The notes: a model not told the origin generated them from the sequence alone. Positions 44,780 to 53,964 are shown, counted from the first letter of the stretch. The stretch: DNA of 64,000 nucleotides from Desulforamulus reducens MI-1 (GCF_000016165.1 NC_009253.1:1894332-1958331), one strand, 5' to 3'. Translations and numbers: made by a program.

Positions 44780-45811
44780 TTGAAAGAACCCCTGTTAATG
44801 TATACAAACAATACAGTTTTTTTAAGGGATGAATTACTCATCATTTTAGATCGCCGTCGTTTTCCTCATGAAGTAATTGAGGTAGTATGTCATGATTATG
44901 AAGAAGTGGCAAAAAGTATTGAAGATATGGTAGTACAAGGAGCAGGAGATATTGCGATAACCGCTGGCTATGGTCTTTATCTGGCAGCTCGCTACGTGGA
45001 ATCCATTGCAGGAATAAAAAGTGATGAAGCACAGGAATATTTAGTTAAAGTTAGAGAACGGTTGGAAAATACTCGACCAACTGGTTATCATATGAAAGTT
45101 TTGTTGAGGCGATTAATCGATCAAGTAGACTGGAAACAGCCTAATTGGTCGGAACAAATATTAAAAAGAATAGATAAGATTATAAAAAAAGCAGAAACTC
45201 GTTGTGAATTAACTGGTAAATGGGCAGAGACTCTGGTGGAAGATGGGGATTGCATTCTTACACATTGTTTTCCCGGCCCAGCACTATTATATATGCTACG
45301 ACTTGCACGAGAGCATGACAAAAGAATACAATTAATGGCTACTGAAACGAGACCTTATCTTCAGGGAGCTCGGCTAACTGCCTGGTCGGTTTCTGAGCTT
45401 GGAATTCCAGTAACGTTAATTAATGATAACATGGCAGCTTATTGTATGAGCCAGGGGATGATAGCAAAGGTTTTTACCGCAGCAGACCGAATCGCCCTGG
45501 ATGGTACAGTGGTTAATAAAGTAGGCACTTTTCAACTGGCAATTGCAGCTCACCACCATCAACTGCCTTTTTACATATTTGGTTATGGGGGACCAGACAA
45601 AAAGTGCCAAAGAGGTGAAGACATCCCTATCGAATTACGAAATCCTAATGAAGTGCTATTTTTTAATGGAATCAATATTAGCAGTAAAAAAGTAAAAGGC
45701 TTTTACCCGGCCTTTGATTGTACTCCCCCCCAGTTACTGGCTGGAATCATAACAGATCGGGGAATTATTCGACCTGATGAAATTCAAATCTACTGGTCAT
45801 TGCCTTTTTAA
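44780..45811 (+). CDS. MtnA/eIF2B-like sugar-phosphate isomerase family protein
   Basis: A 343-residue member of the methylthioribose-1-phosphate isomerase/aIF-2B family. The catalytic Cys163 lies in LTHCFPGPAL and Asp236 in TAADRIAL. ETRPYLQGARLTAW and INDNMAAY are conserved. Two regions are unusual: the N-terminal RGAPAIG motif of MtnA reads QGAGDIAI, losing the Arg, and the TRPTAVNL helix reads TRPTGYHM. So it is probably not a standard MtnA. No other methionine-salvage gene is nearby. TTG 44780 is chosen after AGGAGGGAGAGG. Confidence 0.75.
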   Translation: MKEPLLMYTNNTVFLRDELLIILDRRRFPHEVIEVVCHDYEEVAKSIEDMVVQGAGDIAITAGYGLYLAARYVESIAGIKSDEAQEYLVKVRERLENTRPTGYHMKVLLRRLIDQVDWKQPNWSEQILKRIDKIIKKAETRCELTGKWAETLVEDGDCILTHCFPGPALLYMLRLAREHDKRIQLMATETRPYLQGARLTAWSVSELGIPVTLINDNMAAYCMSQGMIAKVFTAADRIALDGTVVNKVGTFQLAIAAHHHQLPFYIFGYGGPDKKCQRGEDIPIELRNPNEVLFFNGINISSKKVKGFYPAFDCTPPQLLAGIITDRGIIRPDEIQIYWSLPF

Positions 45812-45842
45812 ATGAAAAGAAAATTATTGAGGAGGTAAAGAA

Positions 45843-46040
45843 ATGGCTATATTGAAAGATTCTGTTATCATTCCGCTAAATCGTCCTTTATTTATCCCCA
45901 AAGAGGGAGGACTTGAAGTGAATGACTTGATTGTTGAATCCAATGGTGAATATAAGGTGATAGATAAGCCGGATTGTATTATCATACAAAATGATCATTG
46001 CTGCAGAAGCATCAAAGTTACCATTAAAACAAAAGATTAA
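45843..46040 (+). CDS. Small protein of unknown function, 65 residues
   Basis: Starts at ATG 45843 with GAGGAGG 7 bases upstream and follows the MtnA-like gene by 31 bases. The product is a small beta-rich protein (VIIPLNRPLFIP, then LEVNDLIVES) with two adjacent cysteines near residue 51. Its size and hairpin-like strands recall the AbrB-like gene at 36391, but I cannot show homology. It ends at a terminator. Confidence 0.6.
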   Translation: MAILKDSVIIPLNRPLFIPKEGGLEVNDLIVESNGEYKVIDKPDCIIIQNDHCCRSIKVTIKTKD

Positions 46041-46073
46041 ATAATGAGTTATTAAGCTTAGACTGATTATAAA

Positions 46074-46110
46074 AAGCCTTTTGAGTTTTGGAATACTCAA
46101 AGGGCCTTCT
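46074..46110 (+). terminator. Intrinsic terminator
   Basis: AAGCCTTTTGAGT pairs with ACTCAAAGGGCCTT (one bulge or wobble) over an 8-base loop, followed by a pyrimidine-rich tail. Confidence 0.6.
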
Positions 46111-46171
46111 CAATTTTACCCCGCCTTGGCAATGTCAAGGGACTAGTGCAATACGAGGAGGAGAAATGATA

Positions 46172-46678
46172 ATGCAGTTATTTAGGGCTTGGTCAGTATT
46201 AGATCATTATAAAGGGCAGAATGAGGTGACGTTTAACTGGTTCGTAGTTGGTAGGAAAAAACCTATAGCTCCTTATGAAGAACTCATCGAAAATTACGAT
46301 GATAATAACGCTGAAGCTTGGTGCGATAATTTATTTGTGAATGAATTTTTCACTAATGAAGAAATAAAAGAACTAAAGGAGTATCTTCTACTTTCACACC
46401 AAATGGAGGTTCAAGTAGAAGAAGTATCACTGCCGGTAAGGTCCGGCGGGCTTAGTTATGGACTTTTGCTTATAAATGGAGCAATTGGTTTTTACTCACT
46501 TGCAGATGAAGAAGGGTACAACTTAAGTGTATCAGTTCTAGGGCATTATGAAGTGGAAGAACAGGATTTTTCAAATCTCTTAACCTCTAAGGATTTACAA
46601 AATGGTCTAGATTTTTTGAAACTAGTATTAAATAATTTGAACTTGAAATCGGAAAGTAGCTTCCCGAGCTTGACTTAA
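46172..46678 (+). CDS. Hypothetical protein, 168 residues
   Basis: ATG 46172 follows GAGGAGGAG by 8 bases; an ATG at 46166 is too close to that site. The product is an acidic soluble protein (EELIENYDDNNAEAW, EVEEQDFSNL) with a hydrophobic strand SYGLLLINGAIGFY near residue 105. No signal peptide or known motif. It lies just left of the insertion element and is intact. Confidence 0.65.
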   Translation: MQLFRAWSVLDHYKGQNEVTFNWFVVGRKKPIAPYEELIENYDDNNAEAWCDNLFVNEFFTNEEIKELKEYLLLSHQMEVQVEEVSLPVRSGGLSYGLLLINGAIGFYSLADEEGYNLSVSVLGHYEVEEQDFSNLLTSKDLQNGLDFLKLVLNNLNLKSESSFPSLT

Positions 46679-46791
46679 TCCCTCAAATAACCAAATTTTA
46701 GGGCATTAAACCACTGTTTTTATGGTCTCTGAAATTCTTGGCGTCTGGAATATGGTATTACTCCTAAGTACCCCAATAAAGGCTAGGTTTT

Positions 46792-48390
46792 AGGGTACAG
46801 TTAATAAGACCCCTTTTGGGGGATCAGTGACACCAGATATTTAGGTCGTCCGATGTTTGTTTAACCGGAACTTACTGCAACCCATGCCTGTGTGCAGAGA
46901 AATTCTTGTAGTTTTTCCTTGGCATTTTTCAAAACCTTTTGTAGCCAGGGATTAGGGGCTAACTTTATATGGCGGTAACGGTCGTTGCCTACAATGTTCC
47001 CAGGTACATTCAGTATTTTGCGGCGGATAGTTGGCACTTCAGCACGACTGTCTTTGCCATCCAATAAGACCAAGCGAAACCAGTTGAGAATGTTATACGA
47101 TAATACTTTGAGCCACATAAAGGCTATATTTCGATCCAACTCTGCCTGACTCATTTTTTCAAAGCCTAGACCAACCTTGAGTTCATCAATTTTGTTTTCA
47201 ATATTGCAACGCTTATTGTATTGGTGCCATACCTCCTCTGGGTTGTACTCGTCGCTAGAAGTAATTATCACTTGGTAATCAAATGTCTTTAGGTCAAAGT
47301 TAAGTTGCTCACCAGATACCTTTGGTTCTTGAGTTTCACGGATAAATACAAACCTGCGGGCTTTGGACCATTTAGGCAATGGAAGAGTAATTTCTGCTGC
47401 AGCGTAGTGGTTGCTCAAAGGCTGCCATCGTTCCTGATCATCAAGGTATTTAATGACTTTTTTCATATTACTGGTGAGCTTAGCCTTACAAATATACTCA
47501 ATGCCCTGTTCTTCCAGGTAGGCGAAGTTATCTTCATCAAAAAAACCTTTATCCATGCGTATGCCTTTTACGAGGATATTCTGGTTGGCTAAGATCTCTA
47601 GTGTCTCTTTAAGAAACTCCATAAATTGGCCGTTACTGGCGACATTCCCACTATATAAGCCAGCATTGACCAGTTCGCAAGTTCCGGAGATAAACGCTAC
47701 TTTTACTTTGTAGGAAGGTCGCCCGTGATACCGGGGATTGTAACCGACTTTTGATCCCTCCTGTTTACCGAAAACAGTGAGGACACTGTCGTCAATATCC
47801 AGCCAGACTTCGCGGGATTGGTCGCATTTGGCCTTTAAGGATAACAGTTCCTGATTCACCAGAGACAATTGGTCTAATGCCTCCTGCTCACATATAAGAG
47901 ATACAAAGTTTCGCAAGGTGCTCTCGTCAGGCACTTGTGTTACTTCCTTAATTTTCTGGTACCCAGGATCAGTTTGTAGAGCATTCATATGAGAAAACCG
48001 CAATAATCCCAATGAGAGGGCATCAATGATCGTATCCAACAACTCTGTATCAGAGTATTTACAGTTATGATGCCGCTTAAGAGAGACCCGTTTAAGCATA
48101 CCGGGTAAATCAACAGCCTTCTTAAAAGCCTCTAGTATACCAAAACTTCCATAAGCGGTTACAGACGAATTGTCAAACCTAAGCGGAAGATCGCTTTTGC
48201 TAGTCTGGTGTTGTAGGGAATTTAATTTCTTTTGGTATTTGCGTTCCAAGTTACGTCGTTGTTGACGGGACATAGTTTCAAGTTGATTTGTGGTAATAAG
48301 TTGTGATACCATCATTTTAGAGGGTCACCATCCTTTGGAATGATTTGGTTTGGTCACTAAAACATTTCCAGCTAAGGAGTGGTGTACCCT
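46792..48390 (-). mobile_element. IS1380-family insertion sequence
   Basis: A 1,599-bp element with one reverse-strand transposase gene. The ends carry short inverted repeats, AGGGTACA at 46792 and TGTACCCT ending at 48390. TTTT lies on both sides, consistent with the 4-bp target duplication of this family, although the site is T-rich and therefore not decisive. The right end lies next to a gene remnant. The size is typical for IS1380. Confidence 0.8.
46861..48315 (-). CDS. IS1380 family transposase
   Basis: A 484-residue DDE transposase. Features include the N-terminal LERKYQKKLN region, the first acidic motif WLDIDDSVL, the second GIRMDKGFF and a downstream YNKRCNIENKIDELK segment containing the catalytic Glu (Y-2-R-3-E-6-K signature). 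The C-terminal FMWLKVLSYNILNWFR is typical of the family. It is full length with no stop codon, so the element may be active. ATG 48315 has GGTGACCC upstream. Confidence 0.9.
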   Translation of the reverse strand: MMVSQLITTNQLETMSRQQRRNLERKYQKKLNSLQHQTSKSDLPLRFDNSSVTAYGSFGILEAFKKAVDLPGMLKRVSLKRHHNCKYSDTELLDTIIDALSLGLLRFSHMNALQTDPGYQKIKEVTQVPDESTLRNFVSLICEQEALDQLSLVNQELLSLKAKCDQSREVWLDIDDSVLTVFGKQEGSKVGYNPRYHGRPSYKVKVAFISGTCELVNAGLYSGNVASNGQFMEFLKETLEILANQNILVKGIRMDKGFFDEDNFAYLEEQGIEYICKAKLTSNMKKVIKYLDDQERWQPLSNHYAAAEITLPLPKWSKARRFVFIRETQEPKVSGEQLNFDLKTFDYQVIITSSDEYNPEEVWHQYNKRCNIENKIDELKVGLGFEKMSQAELDRNIAFMWLKVLSYNILNWFRLVLLDGKDSRAEVPTIRRKILNVPGNIVGNDRYRHIKLAPNPWLQKVLKNAKEKLQEFLCTQAWVAVSSG

Positions 48391-48589
48391 TTTTTTTGCT
48401 AAAATTTTTACACGTAAAAATGACTTTGAAGCCTTGACGTTAGAGGATTTCTAAAAGTTACTTTCCGAATCCAAGTTGAATATATCTTGTAAACAGGACA
48501 ATGACTTAGCTACTTTGTTAAATAAAATATACGAAGAAACTGGTTTATGTGTACAACAGAAGAATTACATTGCCAAAAGATACAAATAA
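48391..48589 (+). pseudogene. 3' remnant of a gene beside the insertion element
   Basis: One forward frame from the element's right edge reads NDFEALTLEDF, a TAA at 48452-48454, then continues as KLLSESKLN and LATLLNKIYEETGLCVQQKN, ending KRYK and a stop at 48587-48589. The protein-like composition on both sides of one in-frame stop suggests a decayed C-terminus whose 5' part was lost. The family is not recognised. Confidence 0.4.
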
Positions 48590-48825
48590 ACTTGCTTCTA
48601 CAACTTCGACCGCTGTATACAAAAAGATACACTACGGGGTGTAAAGGGTGTAACATTTTATTGTTTGTTCAGCCTGTTGCAACCCGTGTTATCTCATAAA
48701 ATTCTTCGAATCGTCAATTTATGACATGTTTCGTATTATTTTGTCTATAAATGTAGTAATTTTCGCAATAATATCACTTTTCAATTAACATTAATCTATG
48801 ATAAGGTAGGGTTGAGGTGGTGGAA

Positions 48826-50913
48826 GTGAAGCTACGAGATATTATGACCCGCAAGCCCATTGTTCTGACACCGGAGCAAACTGTCCAAGAGGTGGCGGAA
48901 ATCTTCCTGAACCACCAGGTAGATGGTGCACCGGTAATTGATAGCAATGGAAATATTATTGGACTTTTTACGAAGAGTCAAATCTTCAAACTGGTTAGTC
49001 AGGGACTGAGTGTACAGACGACAATTGCTACATTAATTAGAAGAGACGTTAATAATAACTCAAATGATGATGTGGAAGAAATTTTAATGCAGGAATCGGG
49101 GCGGTTCCCCCTTACTGAAGGGCAAGCTTTTGCAGACATGAAAACACGGACGAATCTTTTAAGTGCGTTCAATAATTTTTATCAAGATGTTTCTTGTGAG
49201 TTTGCCACAATCATTAACTCCATTCATGATCTGATTGTTTCTGTGGATGAAGAAGGAAGAATTAAGGTGTTTAACAGATCAGCAGAGAAATTCTTCGGAA
49301 AAACATTACAAGAGGTAAAGGGAAAAAAGATTAATGAACTATTTCCCAACATTGGACTGATGGATGTTATTCAATCAGGCAAAGTTGAAAAGATACATAA
49401 AGTTTTGCTAAATAATCAATATTTTATCATTAATAAATTCCCCGTCAAGATGAATGACAAAATCACCGGAGCCGTAGCTGTCTTTCAACAATTTTCCGAG
49501 TTGGAAAGTATATCTGGGGAGTTAAAATCTGTTAAAGAATTAAATCAAGAATTTGATGCCATTATACAATCTTCCTTTGACGGACTTTTCATTACCGATG
49601 GAAACGGGATAACCCTTCGAACGAACAAAGCCTTTGAACGTATAACCGGTGCAGATGCTTCAACACTTTTAGGGCGTCACATTGAGGATCTAATAGATGA
49701 GGGAATTGTTTCGGAATCAGTGACATCCCTTGTCCTAAAGCAGCGAGAAACCGTTACCATTATGCAAAAAACACAGATTGGCAAGATAACCTTGGCTACA
49801 GGTAATCCAGTCTTTGACGAAAATGGTAATGTCTTTCGAGTGGTTTGTAACATCCGTGATATCACTGAACTGAACTTGCTAAAACAGGAATTGGAACAGG
49901 CCCGGGGATTGAGGCTTCATTACGAGAGACAATTGCGCTCGTTAGGCATTCATTATCCCGGCTCCGACAAGATGGTGGTTAATTCAGCAAAAATGAAGGA
50001 CCTCATGGGGCTCATCATGCGGTTAGCCGAGGTTAATTCAACTATTTTAATCACCGGGGAATCAGGAACAGGGAAAGAATTAATTGCAGAAACACTACAC
50101 AAGAACAGTCCCCGCCAAGATGGACCTTTCATTAAAGTTAATTGTGGAGCAATTCCAGAAAACTTATTGGAATCAGAATTATTTGGTTATGAATATGGTG
50201 CCTTTACAGGTGCTAAAAAACAAGGTAAAGCTGGCTATTTCGAGTTGGCAATGGGGGGGACTCTTTTTCTTGATGAGATTGGGGACTTGCCTCTGAACCT
50301 GCAGGTTAAACTATTACGAGTTCTACAGAGTAGAGAAATTGTCCGGGTTGGGGGAGAAAAACCCCTTAAGATTGATGCTCGCATTTTAGCAGGCACCAAC
50401 CGAAATTTAATTGAAATGGTTCGACATAAAGAGTTTCGGGAGGATCTCTATTATCGATTAAATGTAGTTCCCGTAAATGTACCTCCCCTAAGGGAGAGAA
50501 AAGAGGATATACCAGCACTGGTTACTCACTTTGTTTTGATGTTTAATCTTAAATATAAACTTAACAAAAGAATTTCCCGTGAGGTGATAGACATCTTCCT
50601 TCGGTACAATTGGCCAGGCAATGTTCGGGAACTGGAAAATCTTATTGAAAGATTAGTGGTTGTAACCCCTAGGGACTTATTAACCAGGGAGGATCTCCCT
50701 CCTAATCTGGGAGGAAGTACCCCAGAGAGTTTGCCTGTTCAGGTATCTGGCCTTATGCCCTTGAAAGATGCAGTGGAATATGTAGAAAAACAAGTATTAG
50801 AAAGGGCCTATGCAGAATGCAGAACAACTCGACAAATGGCCAAAGCATTAAAAGTCGATGCTTCTACTATTGTCCGTAAAGCTGCTAAGTATGGAATTTC
50901 AAAAGCACAATAG
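48826..50913 (+). CDS. Sigma-54-dependent activator with CBS and PAS domains (copy 2)
   Basis: A 695-residue paralog of the activator at 33710 with the same order: CBS pair, two PAS domains, AAA+ domain ([24 protein letters not shown]) and Fis-type HTH (TRQMAKALKVDASTIVRKA). The first CBS unit is intact (VDGAPVIDSNGNIIGLFTKS). The second is degraded: where copy 1 has [19 protein letters not shown] this one has FPLTEGQAFADMKTRTNL. GTG 48826 is preferred by comparison with copy 1 and by GAGGTGG 5 bases upstream; GTG 48817 and 48820 are alternatives. Likely activator of the promoters at 51289 and 53841. Confidence 0.9.
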   Translation: MKLRDIMTRKPIVLTPEQTVQEVAEIFLNHQVDGAPVIDSNGNIIGLFTKSQIFKLVSQGLSVQTTIATLIRRDVNNNSNDDVEEILMQESGRFPLTEGQAFADMKTRTNLLSAFNNFYQDVSCEFATIINSIHDLIVSVDEEGRIKVFNRSAEKFFGKTLQEVKGKKINELFPNIGLMDVIQSGKVEKIHKVLLNNQYFIINKFPVKMNDKITGAVAVFQQFSELESISGELKSVKELNQEFDAIIQSSFDGLFITDGNGITLRTNKAFERITGADASTLLGRHIEDLIDEGIVSESVTSLVLKQRETVTIMQKTQIGKITLATGNPVFDENGNVFRVVCNIRDITELNLLKQELEQARGLRLHYERQLRSLGIHYPGSDKMVVNSAKMKDLMGLIMRLAEVNSTILITGESGTGKELIAETLHKNSPRQDGPFIKVNCGAIPENLLESELFGYEYGAFTGAKKQGKAGYFELAMGGTLFLDEIGDLPLNLQVKLLRVLQSREIVRVGGEKPLKIDARILAGTNRNLIEMVRHKEFREDLYYRLNVVPVNVPPLRERKEDIPALVTHFVLMFNLKYKLNKRISREVIDIFLRYNWPGNVRELENLIERLVVVTPRDLLTREDLPPNLGGSTPESLPVQVSGLMPLKDAVEYVEKQVLERAYAECRTTRQMAKALKVDASTIVRKAAKYGISKAQ

Positions 50914-50954
50914 CCTTGAAAAATAATGGTTGCATTTGATGCCAAAATGCAACG

Positions 50955-51006
50955 TGTTGTTGTAATGTGGAAACATTCCGAATAATGCGAAGTTGTTACA
51001 ACAACA
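50955..51006 (+). promoter_or_regulatory. Distal inverted repeat upstream of the Fe-S oxidoreductase gene
   Basis: TGTTGTTGTAA at 50955-50965 and its exact complement TTACAACAACA at 50996-51006 are 30 bases apart. It lies about 334 bases before the sigma-54 promoter, close to the 328-base distance of a similar site upstream of etfB. The rest of 50914-51374 is AT-rich non-coding DNA. Confidence 0.45.
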
Positions 51007-51184
51007 CATAATTATTTCTGCCATTTTAAACCATAATTAAATTTAATATTATGAATTGTTATTTAATTCGTAATATTTTCACAGAATATGTTCTTTATTA
51101 AATATTGTGAATTGGGTTAGCGATAATCTATTTGTATGAATTTACCAAAAGATATATTGTTAATAAAAACAAAAACACTAGTCC

Positions 51185-51211
51185 TGTTGCGATATTGCTA
51201 CGGTTGTTAGG
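51185..51211 (+). promoter_or_regulatory. Conserved 27-bp upstream activating element
   Basis: TGTTGCGATATTGCTACG followed by GTTGTTAGG. It matches 22 of 27 bases of the element at 53737-53763, and both start exactly 104 bases upstream of the TGG of a sigma-54 promoter. Probable binding site of the adjacent activator. Confidence 0.7.
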
Positions 51212-51288
51212 TCGGTTACAAACCCGGATTCCATTTAAACACCCCAAAACTCTCGTTCAACAGGGTTTATACCTTAAATTAGTACAAT

Positions 51289-51305
51289 TGGTATGAGACT
51301 TGCAT
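51289..51305 (+). promoter_or_regulatory. Sigma-54 promoter of the Fe-S oxidoreductase gene
   Basis: TGGTATGAGACTTGCAT has the TGG..-N5-TTGC form with correct GG/GC spacing, 70 bases before the start codon. Confidence 0.85.
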
Positions 51306-51374
51306 TATAGTTATCTGTTGGGAACTCCGCGGGTTCTTGACTAGAAAGAGATAAGGTCGAAGGGAGAGGACAAA

Positions 51375-53411
51375 ATGAGCCCCATAAGATTTATTTTATT
51401 TATTGCATTAATTGCATTTGGTCTGTTTAATATGGTGAAAGGTATTCAAGAACGTTTGAATGCAACCTATTTAGGTAAGAAAGATGACCGCATGGATAAT
51501 ATTGGGGAACGATTGAAAGGTTTGCTAATTTATGCATTAGGTCAAAGAAAAGTTGTACAAGAAGCCGATGGCGGTATCATGCATATTATGATATTTTTTG
51601 GTTCGTCTTTATTTGGTTTAAGAATTCTGGAATTTATTTTATCATCATTAATCCCAGGCATTTTCATTCCGTTTATTAGTGATAACGCAATCTTTTATCT
51701 TTTAACTGACATTTTAGGATTAATAGCCATTGTGGGGATTTTGTATTCCGGTTGGCGACGTTGGGTGCAGAAAGTTGAGCGTCTGGAGCCAGAAGCTTTT
51801 GGTACTCCTGCAGAAAATCTAATTTTAGCAATGGTTAGTGGACTAACACTAATGATTGCTTCTGTTTTTGTGGCGTCTGGATTTAAAGCAGCCTTAACCC
51901 AAGATCCCGCCTCTTCTGTTGCTCCTATTACAGGTTTTTTTGCAAATTCGTTTAATGGCTTACCTAAGGGCGATTTAGAAATAGGTTTTGAAGTATTCTT
52001 CTGGGTACATGTAGTATTTTTATCTGGTTTTATGGTATTTTTTAGATACTCACCGCATGTGCATCCGGTATTTGCACCCTTAAATATCTTCTTCCGTACA
52101 TTGAAACCAAGGGGCGGGATGATTGAACCCATTAATTTTGAAGATGAGAGTATTGAGCAGTATGGTGTAGCAAAATTAGAAGATTTTAATTGGAAACAAA
52201 TTATGGATGCTTATGCTTGCGCCGAGTGCGGTCGCTGTCAGGCTAACTGTCCGGCTTATCTTAGTGGAAAACATCTTTCGCCAAAACATCTTATTCATAA
52301 GCTAAGACTGCATGTAGATGAAAAAGCAAAAATGCTTGGCTCTGCATTGGGAAATCATTCATCTGGCTTAGCGGCAGAAGAGACTGCAGCCAGTAGCGAA
52401 GCATTAGAACAAAATTTAGTACCGGATATTTTTAGTGCTGAAGAAATTTGGGATTGTACAAACTGTGCCAGTTGCATGGAGCAATGTCCGGTTTTAAATG
52501 AACATGTGCCTAAAATTAATCAAATGAGACAAAATCTTGTACTTATGGAAAGTGATTTTCCTGCAGAAGCACAATTGGCATTTACTAACATGGAGCGTAA
52601 CTATAACCCATGGGGTGTAGGTTGGAACTCCAGAGGAGAATGGGCTAAAGATCTAGATATTAAACTGTTAAGTGATGATAGTAACGTAGATGTTGTATAC
52701 TTTACTGGTTGCGCAGGTGCCTTTGATGATCGTAGTCAGAAAGTTGCTACCGCCTTTGTCAAAATAATGAAAGCAGCAGGTGTGAATTTTGGAATTCTTG
52801 GTCCTGAAGAAAAGTGTTGTGGTGATTCTGCCAGACGTTTAGGAAATGAATACTTAGCTCAAGAATTAATTAATAGTAATATTGAGACTTTAAACAATTA
52901 TGGAGTTAAGAAAATCGTAACGACCTGCCCTCACTGTTTAACTGTATTAAAGGATGAGTATCCTCAGTTTGGCGGTAATTATGAAGTACTACACCACACT
53001 CAGTTTATTAATCAGTTAATTCAAGCGGGCAAGTTAAAGTTTAAACAAGCAGATTCAATGAAGAAGATAACATATCATGATTCTTGCTTCCTGGGACGCT
53101 ACCAGGATGAGTATGAAGCTCCTAGACAAATTATTAACCGATTGCCAGGTATCAATCTGGTTGAGATGACAAGAAACAAAACCAAGGGCTTTTGTTGTGG
53201 GGCTGGTGGCGGACGGATGTGGCTAGAAGAACATGGCACTCGAATCAACGTAATGCGTACAGAACAGGCTTTAGAAACAAACGCAGAAATTATAGCAACT
53301 AACTGTCCGTTCTGTCTGACAATGATTGAAGATGGCGTAAAAGATAAAGAAGCAACTGAAAAAGTCAAAGCCTTTGACCTTGCAGAATTAGTAGAACGAA
53401 ATTTACAGTAA
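51375..53411 (+). CDS. Membrane Fe-S oxidoreductase, probable ETF:menaquinone oxidoreductase (EMO)
   Basis: A 678-residue protein with a NarI-like membrane domain (five or six TM segments within about residues 1-235). Two 4Fe-4S motifs follow, CAECGRCQANCP and CTNCASCMEQCP, then two CCG domains (CAGAF..CCGDSARR..TTCPHC and CFLGRY..CCGAGGGRMW..TNCPFC). This architecture is known for the membrane oxidoreductase that takes electrons from ETF and reduces menaquinone during butyrate oxidation in syntrophs and sulfate reducers. It has its own sigma-54 promoter and terminator and lies just before etfBA. Confidence 0.88.
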   Translation: MSPIRFILFIALIAFGLFNMVKGIQERLNATYLGKKDDRMDNIGERLKGLLIYALGQRKVVQEADGGIMHIMIFFGSSLFGLRILEFILSSLIPGIFIPFISDNAIFYLLTDILGLIAIVGILYSGWRRWVQKVERLEPEAFGTPAENLILAMVSGLTLMIASVFVASGFKAALTQDPASSVAPITGFFANSFNGLPKGDLEIGFEVFFWVHVVFLSGFMVFFRYSPHVHPVFAPLNIFFRTLKPRGGMIEPINFEDESIEQYGVAKLEDFNWKQIMDAYACAECGRCQANCPAYLSGKHLSPKHLIHKLRLHVDEKAKMLGSALGNHSSGLAAEETAASSEALEQNLVPDIFSAEEIWDCTNCASCMEQCPVLNEHVPKINQMRQNLVLMESDFPAEAQLAFTNMERNYNPWGVGWNSRGEWAKDLDIKLLSDDSNVDVVYFTGCAGAFDDRSQKVATAFVKIMKAAGVNFGILGPEEKCCGDSARRLGNEYLAQELINSNIETLNNYGVKKIVTTCPHCLTVLKDEYPQFGGNYEVLHHTQFINQLIQAGKLKFKQADSMKKITYHDSCFLGRYQDEYEAPRQIINRLPGINLVEMTRNKTKGFCCGAGGGRMWLEEHGTRINVMRTEQALETNAEIIATNCPFCLTMIEDGVKDKEATEKVKAFDLAELVERNLQ

Positions 53412-53415
53412 TTAT

Positions 53416-53454
53416 ATTGGTATAAGGGTGTATTATTTTCACCCTTATACCAAT
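53416..53454 (+). terminator. Perfect 15-bp hairpin after the Fe-S oxidoreductase gene
   Basis: ATTGGTATAAGGGTG pairs exactly with CACCCTTATACCAAT over a 9-base loop. The T-run is weak (AATTTAATAAT). Confidence 0.65.
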
Positions 53455-53512
53455 AATTTAATAATATATAGGTCGAACTTATTTATCAGAATATTCTATA
53501 TCATTATTTAGT

Positions 53513-53530
53513 TGTTGTATTTTTGCAACA
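53513..53530 (+). promoter_or_regulatory. Candidate upstream activating site (TGTTG-N8-CAACA)
   Basis: TGTTGTATTTTTGCAACA, with the same arm layout as 36165-36182, lies 328 bases before the sigma-54 promoter of etfBA. TTTGTTGC and GTTGTTGC half-sites follow within 40 bases. Confidence 0.5.
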
Positions 53531-53736
53531 TTTGTTGCAGAACAAAAACAAGTTGTTGCTTATTTTTTATATAATATTAAATTATCAAAATCTTTAATAA
53601 TTTAATTATTTGATTATTATGAATTGCAAAAATACACAGACATGGGGGTTCTGGAAAAAGAGGTAGAGAGTAACAAGAATGAATGGTTTATTTTAAATTC
53701 TAACTAATAATATGCTAACGTAAACTTTCTGTAATT

Positions 53737-53763
53737 TGTTGCAATATTGAAACGATTGTTAAG
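53737..53763 (+). promoter_or_regulatory. Conserved 27-bp upstream activating element (second copy)
   Basis: TGTTGCAATATTGAAACG followed by ATTGTTAAG, starting 104 bases upstream of the sigma-54 promoter at 53841. The match and identical spacing to 51185-51211 point to a shared activator. Confidence 0.7.
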
Positions 53764-53840
53764 AGTGTAGCAAACCATTATCTGGCTTATTTGCCTTAAA
53801 CTTCAGTGCTAGCAAGGATAAGTCATGTGCAAGACGATCT

Positions 53841-53857
53841 TGGTATGATATTTGCAC
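53841..53857 (+). promoter_or_regulatory. Sigma-54 promoter of etfBA
   Basis: TGGTATGATATTTGCAC has the TGG..-N5-TTGC form with correct spacing, about 108 bases before the etfB start. Confidence 0.85.
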
Positions 53858-53964
53858 TATAACAATATAAATTAATGATAGTTTTTATAAGTTAGATTCC
53901 CAATTTATGGGCAATTTAAAAAAGTTATGCTCATAATGTTATATAAATAAAAAGGAGGGTGCGT

